Under the pieces are notes generated by a model, which saw only the letters and a list, made by a program, of their open reading frames with translations, was not told the DNA's origin and did no database searches. DNA of 50,502 nt from an uncultured Clostridium sp. (lineage in GTDB: Bacteria > Bacillota > Clostridia > TANB77 > CAG-508), in contig CAKNIZ010000012.1 of NCBI GenBank assembly GCA_930980855.1, positions 1 to 50,502 on the forward strand. The letters run 5' to 3'. The first letter of the stretch is position 1. Every line of letters begins with the position of its first letter. The position numbers and the translations under genes were made by a program. Positions 26,302 through 33,660 of the stretch are shown here, piece by piece.

Positions 26302-26656
26302 CCCAGTTTACCTTTCGCTTAATTTTTTCGTAGTATTTAGTTGAATTTATTGAAAATATATCATATGTTTTAATAAAAATCAATTTTTTTATGTTACCCG
26401 ACAAATTTCGACAGTATTCTACATTTAAAATGTTGTATAATTATGTTAATTTAAGTATATTTACTTAGATTACACATATTTATCACTCAATTTCTTTCGA
26501 AAGTGCCAAAATTCTCTTTTATCTATTGGCACTTTCACTTTTTTGTTCTTAAGTCTCCTTTAATATTTTTTATCTTTAATTGTGCTTTTTTAGTTTTTGA
26601 CTCTTAGAGAGTGCTTTATTCTTTTTTTGAGGTGTATTTATTACTTTTAAAATATT
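26302..26656. other. Gene-free stretch with 0A-like boxes and an orphan terminator
   Basis: No protein gene is visible. Two Spo0A-box-like sites lie back to back on the minus strand (CTGTCGAAA and TTTGTCGGG, 26397-26414). A plus-strand TATAAT follows at 26436-26441 and a plus-strand intrinsic terminator at 26499-26545. Together they suggest a short activated transcript of about 95 nt, starting near 26448. I see nothing else of note apart from AT-rich DNA. Confidence 0.4.
26499..26545 (+). terminator. Orphan intrinsic terminator (plus strand)
   Basis: GAAAGTGCCAA (26499-26509) and TTGGCACTTTC (26526-26536) form an 11-bp perfect stem with a 16-base loop, followed by CACTTTTTTG-type T-rich sequence on the plus strand. 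No plus-strand gene precedes it. Confidence 0.65.
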
Positions 26657-26685
26657 TTGACTAGTTTTTGAGAAAACATTATAAT
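26657..26685 (+). promoter_or_regulatory. Strong promoter before the truncated gene
   Basis: TTGACT (26657-26662) and TATAAT (26680-26685) are separated by 17 bp on the plus strand. It points into the truncated pyrophosphatase-like frame that opens only about 17 bases later. Confidence 0.7.
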
Positions 26686-26701
26686 ACAGGTATATTTTTA
26701 A

Positions 26702-27364
26702 TATTATGGCTTTATTCCTAATACAGTAGGTGGAGATGGAGAAGAATTGGACTGCTATGTTCTTGGATGTTTTGAACCTCTGGAGACCTTTACTGGGAAA
26801 TGTATCGCTATTATTCATAGACTTAATGATGATGACGATAAATTAGTTATTGTTCCTGAAGATAAGAACTTTTCAGATTGCGAAATAAAAGTTTTAATAG
26901 AGTTTCAAGAAAGATTTTTTGATAGCAAAATAATTCGAAGTTTGGATTATTTAGAATTTAATAAAAATATTCCTGAATTGTCTGTATCCAATTTAGAAAG
27001 TAGCTTAAAGTTTTATACAACAGCTGGCTTTAAAATTGAATATGAGAGGCCTGAAAATAAATTTGCTTTTATTAGCTTGGGCGAAATACAATTTATGTTA
27101 CAGGAAATTTCTGATGATGATAAGTGGAGCATTGCTCCTCTCTCTTATCCTTTTGGAAATGGCATTAATTTTCAACTGGAAGTTGCTGATATTGATGATT
27201 TATATTATCGTTTCAAAAGTACCGGTTATTTGGTAGCATTTGATATTGAAGAAAATTGTTACAGGCAATATTCTAAATTGTTGGGTAATAAGGAGTTTTT
27301 GATTCAGGATCCTGATGGATATTCGCTTAGGTTTTCTGAGGATTTTGGTGAGAAAAAAGCTTAA
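26702..27364 (+). pseudogene. 5'-truncated pyrophosphatase-like domain fused to a VOC domain
   Basis: From 26702 the frame reads YYGFIPNTVGGDGEELDCYVL, the signature of inorganic-pyrophosphatase-like proteins, then continues to FQERFFDSKIIR, the usual end of the short clostridial version. About 30 N-terminal residues are missing: an in-frame TAA lies at 26699-26701 and there is no ATG. The only start is a TTG at 26747, with GGAG nearby. The second part (about 26935-27361) is a glyoxalase/bleomycin-resistance (VOC) domain, with LEVADIDDLYYRF and IQDPDGYSLRFSE. The VOC part may still be translated from the TTG. A strong promoter directly upstream suggests an internal deletion between promoter and coding region. 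Confidence 0.65.
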
Positions 27365-27479
27365 GGAAGATGAATTTTTGAGTTAATGTATGGTTAATTT
27401 TGCTTTAGATATTGTCGTTGGCTTTTTTAGTTGTTTGTGTTGTGTCAGACCTTCGGGTTATGAGGAGTGAAAGTCTTTT

Positions 27480-27555
27480 TAAAAAATCTCAGTATTTTCA
27501 GTGTTTTCCAGCCTCGATTTCTAGTTGTACCCTTTATTTACCCTTTATCCATTTT
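27480..27555. other. Probable left end of the integrated element
   Basis: The integrase gene ends at 27556, and integrases of this type sit next to one attachment site. Two direct copies of TACCCTTTAT (about 27529-27549) lie here and could be arm-type integrase sites. The exact crossover sequence and its partner at the other end were not found in the window. Confidence 0.35.
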
Positions 27556-28752
27556 TCAAGCCATTTTTAAATCGTCTAAATAAGCCTCTAATCTATTCAT
27601 TTGAGTTAGTTTTACTTGTCCTAAAATATGAACATATATATCTGCTGTTGTACTATAACTTGCGTGTCCTAAAATCTCTTGCAGAACTCTTAAATCTATT
27701 CCTGCCTCTATTGCCCTTGTTGCAAATGTGTGTCTTAATTCGTGAATACCTACTTTCCTAAAATTATGACTTTCACAAATTTGCTGACAATGTTTTCGCA
27801 AATATTCTGAGTTTATAGGATTATTGCATTTCGTTTTAAATATAAAATCATCTTCTTTGAATCCTTCTCCTAGTTCTGCAACTTCTTCACACTCTTTTAT
27901 CTTTTGTTCTTTATATTCTTTTAGTATTCTCACAACTTTATCCAACATTGGTACTACTCTATAACTATTGTCCGTTTTTACATCTGTTATTTTTCTTTCT
28001 CTATTTATTTTATTAAAATCGTCATCATAAGTTGTTACCTTTTGCACACCTCGTCTTACATAAAGAGCTTTATTTTCAAAATCAATATCTTTCCAAGTGA
28101 GTCCACTTAGTTCTCCTGCTCTTAAACCTGTATTTACTAAAACAATGTATGCCACTCCCATTGTGTGTTCTTTCATAAATCCTTCAAAAACTTGTTGTTC
28201 TTCTTTTGTCATAATCTTTAATTCTTTTTTTCGCATACTTGGTAACTTTAATTTTCTTGTTGGATTCATTACCATAAGTCTACACATAATAGCATCATCA
28301 AAACACATTTTTAATATGCTGTTATAGTGTCTTAATGATTTGGGAGATTTACCTTCTTTTTGTAATTCACTAATAAACTTTTGTAAATGATATAACTCAA
28401 TTTTTTGTAACTGCATATTACCTAAATGCTCTATTATTGTTTTTGATTTTTCAACATATCCTTGAAAAGTCCTTGGAGAAACATACGGTTTTTTATAAAC
28501 TTTCATCCATTCTTTAATCCATTCTTCAAGAGTAATATTATTGTTATCAATAAAATAATTATCATCTTTTTGCCTTCTTAATTCTTGCATTTTTTCAATA
28601 ACAATTCTTTGAGTTTTACCATATACAGAAATCTGCTTACTTTTTCCATTTACATTTACAGTAACCCTCCCTTCATAGCTATTTCCTCTTTTTCTTATTG
28701 TGCCTTCTCCTTTAATTCTTCTTGAAACTTTACTATTACTATTTTTACTCAT
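27556..28752 (-). CDS. int: Tyrosine integrase, Tn916 type
   Basis: A 398-aa site-specific recombinase. The N-terminal arm-binding domain begins GEGTIRKRGNSYEGRVTV, as in Tn916-like integrases; a SAM-like core-binding domain follows. The catalytic residues of the tyrosine recombinase fold are visible in NTGLRAGEL (Arg), HELRHTFATRAIEAG (His-x-x-Arg), GHASYSTT (His) and ADIYVHI (the Tyr). GGGAGG precedes the start. It should integrate and, with the small HTH protein upstream, excise the element. It is complete. Confidence 0.93.
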   Translation of the reverse strand: MSKNSNSKVSRRIKGEGTIRKRGNSYEGRVTVNVNGKSKQISVYGKTQRIVIEKMQELRRQKDDNYFIDNNNITLEEWIKEWMKVYKKPYVSPRTFQGYVEKSKTIIEHLGNMQLQKIELYHLQKFISELQKEGKSPKSLRHYNSILKMCFDDAIMCRLMVMNPTRKLKLPSMRKKELKIMTKEEQQVFEGFMKEHTMGVAYIVLVNTGLRAGELSGLTWKDIDFENKALYVRRGVQKVTTYDDDFNKINRERKITDVKTDNSYRVVPMLDKVVRILKEYKEQKIKECEEVAELGEGFKEDDFIFKTKCNNPINSEYLRKHCQQICESHNFRKVGIHELRHTFATRAIEAGIDLRVLQEILGHASYSTTADIYVHILGQVKLTQMNRLEAYLDDLKMA

Positions 28753-28848
28753 TATCTTCCTCCCATAAAAAAGGGATCTATAATAATGATAATTTAATAT
28801 TGTTAATCATCATCTATTATAAATCCTTTATATTTTTAAGACCAAACC

Positions 28849-29034
28849 TTAAACAATAATTCTCCCTGAATTTTTATTAAACCATTCAATCATCATTGGC
28901 TTGTTTATCACGATTCTTCTTTCAAATTTTATGCAAGGAAAATCTTTTAGTTTTGTTAATTCTGTCATAAGTTGTTTACTAATACCCATTATTTCTGAAG
29001 CTTCTTTTATATTTATTCCTATTTTTTCTTCCAT
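28849..29034 (-). CDS. Small HTH protein, probable excisionase
   Basis: A 61-residue protein with a MerR-like helix-turn-helix (IKEASEIMGISKQLMTELTK) and the RRIVINKPMMIEWF tail common in excisionase-family DNA-binding proteins. AAAGGAGG lies before the ATG at 29032-29034, which fixes this start and rejects the longer frame. It overlaps the preceding 72-residue gene by 16 bases and is followed by int, the classical xis-int order. Its role in directing excision is inferred from this context. Confidence 0.75.
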   Translation of the reverse strand: MEEKIGINIKEASEIMGISKQLMTELTKLKDFPCIKFERRIVINKPMMIEWFNKNSGRIIV

Positions 29035-29237
29035 ATAGCTGTTCCTCCTTTTGCTAGTATTCGTTCTGCTTTTTCTACTGCCTCTCTTGGAGAATACAAC
29101 TTCATTACACATTCTATTTCTTCATATAATGACTTTACATCTAAATCATTTGGTGCTACTCCTAAAGTACTTAATGCTATAACTGCATAAGATTTTGCCT
29201 GTTTTTTAGTTACTGTTTTGACATTATTCAATTTCAT
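29019..29237 (-). CDS. Small element protein, 72 aa, unknown
   Basis: A basic-to-neutral 72-residue protein without a recognised domain. It contains two short helices (KKQAKSYAVIALSTLGV and REAVEKAERILAK). The start has AAAGGATC about ten bases upstream. It is translationally coupled to the excisionase-like gene by a 16-base overlap. The structured non-coding region 29265-29555 lies directly upstream and would be its leader. Proteins in this position in Tn916-like elements are usually small regulators, but that is only an analogy. Confidence 0.6.
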   Translation of the reverse strand: MKLNNVKTVTKKQAKSYAVIALSTLGVAPNDLDVKSLYEEIECVMKLYSPREAVEKAERILAKGGTAIWKKK

Positions 29238-29264
29238 TTTTATCAGATCCTTTCACTTATAAAC

Positions 29265-29555
29265 TTTTGATTAGTTACAAGTGAATTGGTATCTTCACAT
29301 AGGTATTTCAACCTCTCCGTTTCCACCGAGCGACTTCTCAACCAATGTTAAGCCAAGTCGAAGTATCATTATCACACTAATATAGTTCTTCGCCTTATAA
29401 ACTTACCATCGTTTACTTTTTCCCTCATTATAGTCGCTATTTAACTTAAATTAACTTTCGCCTTCTTGGAGCTACCTATATTAGTTAAAGTCTTGTAACT
29501 AATATATTTACTTGTCAATGTGCATAGCAATTTTTCTTTGCTACACACATAGGCG
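29265..29555 (-). ncRNA. Candidate structured RNA or leader upstream of the xis-int genes
   Basis: No gene occupies this gap. A 12-bp inverted repeat (29270-29281 / 29492-29503, ATTAGTTACAAG and its complement) would close a large domain. Inside it a second long-range pair joins 29377-29385 with 29476-29484 (CTAATATAG/CTATATTAG), competing partly with a local 9-bp hairpin at 29478-29505. A strong hairpin stands at 29331-29360 (CGACTT and AAGTCG, inner GUUGAG/CUUAAC pairs). A further hairpin, 29519-29549, contains TAGCAA/TTGCTA. The base composition is higher in G+C than the flanks. Either a large non-coding RNA, a regulatory leader, or an oriT-like region would fit. I recognise no family. Confidence 0.4.
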
Positions 29556-29579
29556 AAAATGAACTTAAAAATGTCCCGA

Positions 29580-29810
29580 TTATTTTAAAATCTTTTTAAT
29601 TTCTTTTATTGTTTTAAACTTTTCGATGTATTCAAATACTTTATCTTCAATATAATCTTTACATTCTTGACTAAAATTACCTTTAATATATGATTCACTA
29701 TTTATTAGAGGTTCAAATATAATTAAAATCTCAAACTTAGCTTTTACATCTCCATTTACTGCTTTTTCTATAACTTCAAACAATTCCCTATTACTCATTT
29801 CTATCTTCAT
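29580..29810 (-). CDS. HTH_16-like element protein
   Basis: A 76-aa acidic helical protein. The segment ELFEVIEKAVNGDVKAKFEILIIFEPLI matches the pattern of the small helix-turn-helix proteins found next to sigma-like regulators in Tn916-type elements (the orf8 position). It follows the sigma-like gene by four bases and is probably coexpressed with it. Likely part of the element's regulatory switch; the family assignment is by motif and context only. Confidence 0.65.
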   Translation of the reverse strand: MKIEMSNRELFEVIEKAVNGDVKAKFEILIIFEPLINSESYIKGNFSQECKDYIEDKVFEYIEKFKTIKEIKKILK

Positions 29811-29814
29811 AACT

Positions 29815-30234
29815 TTAATCTCCTAACATTTTTTTAATTTTAGATCTAATAATTGATTTTTTATTTCTAATTGTTTTTTCTGATAAATTCATTATTTTGG
29901 CTATCTCTGTACTACTGTATTCTTCTATACTTAAAGCGAGGATTTTCTTTTCATCTTTTGAAAGTCTTTGTATTGCAAGTTTTAATTTTGGGCTTGAAAT
30001 ATTATCTTCCAATTTTCCTCTCACTTCATTAGAAATAAGAAAAAAGTCGCTATCATACAACGATAACGACACATTTCTATCCACAGAATCAGTAAAAGCA
30101 ATTTCTTTTACAACTCTATTATTTACTTTTCTAAAATAATCAATAGCAGAATGTTTTACTACTTTTCCTAAATAATTTTTAAATGATTTTACTACATAAT
30201 CTATATCATTTTCAGAATATTCAACAGCACTCAT
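29815..30234 (-). CDS. Sigma-70-like regulator of the integrated element
   Basis: A 139-aa protein with a sigma region 2-like N-terminus and a clear region 4 helix-turn-helix at the C-terminus (LSKDEKKILALSIEEYSSTEIAKIMNLSEKTIRNKKS). It corresponds to the orf7 class of Tn916-like elements, which activate transfer or excision genes. GGAGGT lies before the ATG, but that site is buried in a 16-bp hairpin in the leader (30240-30280), so translation is probably controlled. It heads a minus-strand unit with the HTH_16-like gene. Confidence 0.75.
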   Translation of the reverse strand: MSAVEYSENDIDYVVKSFKNYLGKVVKHSAIDYFRKVNNRVVKEIAFTDSVDRNVSLSLYDSDFFLISNEVRGKLEDNISSPKLKLAIQRLSKDEKKILALSIEEYSSTEIAKIMNLSEKTIRNKKSIIRSKIKKMLGD

Positions 30235-30239
30235 AAAAT

Positions 30240-30280
30240 TACCTCCGTTCTAGGCACAATCAAGCCATAGAACAGAGGTA
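30240..30280 (-). promoter_or_regulatory. Hairpin that hides the ribosome binding site of the sigma-like gene
   Basis: On the minus strand TACCTC-T-GTTCTA-T-GGC pairs with GCC-TAGAAC-G-GAGGTA. The 3' arm contains the GGAGGT used by the sigma-like gene, six bases before its ATG. About 16 paired positions, including one G-U, make a stable structure that would block initiation unless it is opened. Confidence 0.65.
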
Positions 30281-30662
30281 AAATTTTTACCCAATTATGA
30301 ATATTAAATTATAAAATTAAATGTATAAAATATTTGCTCATTTTCTATTCTCCTAAAATTAGTCCATAATTAAAAAGTGATTTTCTTTCCTTAGTTTTTT
30401 TAATCAACACAACATTTGTAAAAGCTTTTACCTCTAATTTATGGACTAATTGCCCTGACTACATTTTAGGACTTTTCTAACATATTTCATTAAAAGTGTT
30501 GATAAATGCTGTAAAAGTGCTGAAAAGTGCTGAAATATTTGTCGAATATTGGAATTAATTGTCAAAATAATTGATAGTTCACATAAAAAGTGATATAATA
30601 AGTCCCAGTTAGTTATACTAGTTGGAAATTTTACGGTACAGTAATCTTAATGGAGGTATTAA
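30281..30662. other. Divergent regulatory region between sigma-like and Spo0A-like genes
   Basis: No protein gene is visible. It holds a long inverted repeat (ATTAGTCCATAA near 30358 with TTATGGACTAAT near 30441), a 14-bp palindrome GTAAAAGCTTTTAC near 30418-30432, three tandem AAAAGTG(C/T)TGA repeats (30492-30533), two 0A boxes (30538-30566) and the promoter of the response regulator. The repeats are spaced by one to two helical turns, which suits protein binding on one face of the DNA. Confidence 0.55.
30538..30599 (+). promoter_or_regulatory. Promoter with two 0A boxes before the Spo0A-like gene
   Basis: TTTGTCGAA (30538-30546) is a perfect Spo0A box and ATTGTCAAA (30558-30566) matches TGTCRAA; their starts are exactly 20 bp apart. 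Directly after come TTGATA (30571-30576), 17 bp, and TATAAT (30594-30599). This is the layout of a self-activated promoter. Confidence 0.7.
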
Positions 30663-31370
30663 ATGATTAAAGTAATGATTGCTGAGGATAATATTCATAT
30701 CAGCAAAAACTGTTTTAAATTTCTGACAAATGATGAGAATATTAAAGTTGTGTCTTGTACTTTAGATGGAGAAGAAACACTAAAAGACTATTTTAAATTA
30801 CAACCAGATGTATTGTTATTAGATTTAAATATGCCAAAGATTAATGGAATAGATGTAATAAATACTATTGGGAGATTTGCAGGAGAAAGATCAAAATGTA
30901 ATATTGTAGTTGTTTCAGGAAGCTCTGACTATTTATACAGACTATATAATACAGCACAAGTATATAGAGTAATACATAAACCTGTTGATTTTGATTATAT
31001 ATTAAAAACAATAAAAGAAATTCCTGTGAAAAATAAAGAAATAAATCAAAAAGAATTAAAAGGACTATTAGCTGAATTAAGATTAAGCATTTTCTCTACA
31101 AGAGTGCAACAACTTATTACTGCAATAAATTTAGCTTATGAAAAACCTTATTTATTAAATAATATAAAAGATTTATATATTGAAGTAGCAAAAATTTATA
31201 ATCTTAGCCCTAAAACAATAAAATGGAGTATAAGAACTTCAATAGATACCCTTAATCGCTCTGTGTCTATTGATACCCTTTGCTCCGTTTTTTCTTTAAA
31301 ATTTAGACCTGAAACTGTTACTCCAAAATATTTTATTACCTTGATTGTGGAATATTTTAAGCAAGAATAA
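30663..31370 (+). CDS. Orphan Spo0A-like response regulator
   Basis: A 235-aa two-domain regulator. The receiver keeps the acidic pair (Glu8, Asp9), phospho-acceptor Asp54 in LLLDLNMP, the VVVSGSS switch segment and Lys106 in IHKPVDF. The C-terminal half resembles the DNA-binding domain of the sporulation regulator Spo0A: VAKIYNLSPKTIKWSIRTSIDT corresponds to its recognition helices, followed by FRPETVTPKYFITLIVEYF at the end. GGAGG stands before the ATG. No kinase gene is adjacent. It is the only plus-strand gene in this part of the element, and the presence of 0A boxes in its own promoter supports autoregulation. Function in the element is inferred, not known. Confidence 0.8.
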   Translation: MIKVMIAEDNIHISKNCFKFLTNDENIKVVSCTLDGEETLKDYFKLQPDVLLLDLNMPKINGIDVINTIGRFAGERSKCNIVVVSGSSDYLYRLYNTAQVYRVIHKPVDFDYILKTIKEIPVKNKEINQKELKGLLAELRLSIFSTRVQQLITAINLAYEKPYLLNNIKDLYIEVAKIYNLSPKTIKWSIRTSIDTLNRSVSIDTLCSVFSLKFRPETVTPKYFITLIVEYFKQE

Positions 31371-31389
31371 AGAGCAGTATATCTGCTCT
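31371..31389. terminator. Bidirectional terminator between converging genes
   Basis: AGAGCAG and CTGCTCT form a seven-pair stem with a five-base loop between the converging Spo0A-like and hsdM-S genes. T-rich or AT-rich sequence lies on both sides. Confidence 0.55.
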
Positions 31390-31404
31390 CTATTTAATAT
31401 AATT

Positions 31405-33660
31405 TTAAACTTTAATTTGTCCATTTAATAGACCAGGGATTACAAACTTCATTAATTCTTTTTCTGTTAATGAATCTAAGAATATTTTTTTTGATTGCAT
31501 CGATATTCTTTCAATTTCATTTAGAAAATTATTATTAGTTTCTTCATCAGGAATAATTACAAATTTTTCTTTTAAAAACTTGAAATATCTTGAATATCCT
31601 TGACTTACTAGTTGAAAATTTTTGATTTGCATATATAAAAGTATATTAGATAATCTTTCATTATTTGAACAAATTATTTGAGTACCATCAGCTCCTCTTG
31701 CAAACCTAAAGTTAATGTACTTTAAGATTTTCGTGTGATCTCCAAAAATTATGCAATCTTCTATATTTAATGTATCATCAATCTCATTAGTATACCCACC
31801 TATATTTTTTTCACTTTGATCAATAATTGGATATTTACCTTTCATTAAATATTCCGTAGTTTTATATTTTTTTGTGGTTGGAATTTTCTTCAGTATTTCA
31901 TCTAGTTTTTTTACTTCCCATCCCTCAGGAATATCTGTTTTTATCTTTTCATTATAAATCATCTTACCATTAGAACTTTTATATGGTTTACCATCTTTAT
32001 TAGGAAACTCAAATTGCATAAACCAGTATTTATAGACAACATCAATAATTTCTTTAATCCTTGTATTTGTATCAAATATATTATCCAATTTTATATCTTG
32101 TAAACTTGTTTTTATTTTATATTCTTCAATAGTTAATTCTTTATACTCCTGTATTTTTTTAAAATATTGTCCTGCTGAAAGACTATAATTTTTATTTTTT
32201 ATTTCATCAATAGAAACATTTATTGAAAACTTTTCTTTTTCTATTTTTTCATTACATATATTTATCAAGCTTTCAATTTCTGATTCTTTTAATACAGTTC
32301 TCTGATTTTTACCATCTTTTATTTTATCTCCTAAAGCAGAGGCATCAATAAGCAGTATATTGTCGTGTTGTTTGCTTTTATCTAGAAATAAAACGCTTAC
32401 ATTTGTACCAGTATTAGCAAAAATATTTGAAGGCATTGATATAACAGAATACAACATTTTATTATCAATTAAATGTTTTCTTAAATTCTTTTCAATTCTT
32501 CCTTGATCTGTCGTTAAAAATATTGTTGGTACAACAATTGCAGCTTTGCCATCATCTCTTAACGAAAACAGAATATGTTGAATAAACATTAAATATATTG
32601 CCATTTTATCTTTATCTTTATTTGGAATATTTGGCACTCCACAAAAAAATCTATCTTTAAATTTAGCATCTGCTAATTCATCTCTATAATCACTAAAATC
32701 TGTTTTAAAAGGTGGATTACTAACAATATAATTAAATTGAGCAAGTCTTGATTTGTTTTCGTTATAATGAGCAGGTTCTAATAAAGTATTTCCATGTACT
32801 ACATTTCCTAATGAATGTACTAGATTATTTAAAATTAGATTTAATCTTAAAAATTCATTTGATTTTTGAGATATATCCTGTGTATATATAGTGCAATTTT
32901 CTTCCCCTATTTGATTAGCTAAGGCTAAAATTAAAGTTCCTGATCCTGCTGAAGGATCATATATTGTAACATTTTCAACTTTTTCTCCATCTTTTACAAG
33001 TATTCTTGCTATAATTCTTGCAATAGAATTAGGTGTATAATATTCAGCATATTTTCCAAAATCTTTATTATAATCTTTTATTAAATATTCAAATACTATT
33101 GCAAAAGCATCATATTTTTGTGTAAATAAATTTTCAAAACTAAAATTAACCAATTTGTCAATTACTGCTCTAGCAAAACTGTTTTTCTTACTTGTTTCTG
33201 TAATATGCTGTGAAAGTCCATCAAATAACCTTATTTTTTCTTTTCCACCAGTTCTAACTGAGAAGATATCAATATTATAATTGGCAATATCTATTAGTGT
33301 ATCATCAAATAATTTATAAAAATCATCATCTTGTTTATGTGTGAATAGATAAGATATAAAATGTTCTTTTTTTAATTTAGCGACTTCAGGATTTATACTT
33401 AATAACAAATATTGATAATCTTCTTCTGACATATCCTTTATTTGTTTTTCAAGCTCTCTTGTAGAAAGTTTTTCTAAGTTACTATCTATTTTTCTAATTT
33501 CGTATAAAAATTTATCATTTAGAAATTTATATAAAAATACTTCTGTTATTATTTTATATTCACTTGGACTATTTCCGATGCCATTAGTATTACATACTGC
33601 TTTTAATTCATCAATTAAGTTCTTAGTTTTCTGTATGATTTCACTTTCTTCCTTTTCCAT
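31405..33660 (-). CDS. hsdMS: Type I restriction methylase-specificity fusion (HsdM-HsdS)
   Basis: A 751-aa fusion. The first ~500 residues are an N6-adenine methylase with an HsdM helical N-terminus, SAM-binding motif DPSAGSG (235-241) and catalytic NPPF (315-318). The C-terminal ~160 residues form an HsdS-like half with one target recognition domain, starting IPEGWEVKKLDEILKK and followed by a helix ending in KFVIPGLLNGQIKV. A single-domain S module suggests that two copies must come together to read a bipartite site. The start overlaps the hsdR stop (TAATG), giving translational coupling. The protein looks intact. Confidence 0.9.
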   Translation of the reverse strand: MEKEESEIIQKTKNLIDELKAVCNTNGIGNSPSEYKIITEVFLYKFLNDKFLYEIRKIDSNLEKLSTRELEKQIKDMSEEDYQYLLLSINPEVAKLKKEHFISYLFTHKQDDDFYKLFDDTLIDIANYNIDIFSVRTGGKEKIRLFDGLSQHITETSKKNSFARAVIDKLVNFSFENLFTQKYDAFAIVFEYLIKDYNKDFGKYAEYYTPNSIARIIARILVKDGEKVENVTIYDPSAGSGTLILALANQIGEENCTIYTQDISQKSNEFLRLNLILNNLVHSLGNVVHGNTLLEPAHYNENKSRLAQFNYIVSNPPFKTDFSDYRDELADAKFKDRFFCGVPNIPNKDKDKMAIYLMFIQHILFSLRDDGKAAIVVPTIFLTTDQGRIEKNLRKHLIDNKMLYSVISMPSNIFANTGTNVSVLFLDKSKQHDNILLIDASALGDKIKDGKNQRTVLKESEIESLINICNEKIEKEKFSINVSIDEIKNKNYSLSAGQYFKKIQEYKELTIEEYKIKTSLQDIKLDNIFDTNTRIKEIIDVVYKYWFMQFEFPNKDGKPYKSSNGKMIYNEKIKTDIPEGWEVKKLDEILKKIPTTKKYKTTEYLMKGKYPIIDQSEKNIGGYTNEIDDTLNIEDCIIFGDHTKILKYINFRFARGADGTQIICSNNERLSNILLYMQIKNFQLVSQGYSRYFKFLKEKFVIIPDEETNNNFLNEIERISMQSKKIFLDSLTEKELMKFVIPGLLNGQIKV

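Noticed and set aside
26576..26818. Minus-strand frame of 80 codons upstream of the truncated gene
   Set aside because: It overlaps the plus-strand promoter and pyrophosphatase-like region, has no ribosome binding site and no recognisable content.
29514..29519. TTGACA-like -35 box before the structured region
   Set aside because: No acceptable -10 box occurs at 16-19 bp, so I do not call a promoter here.
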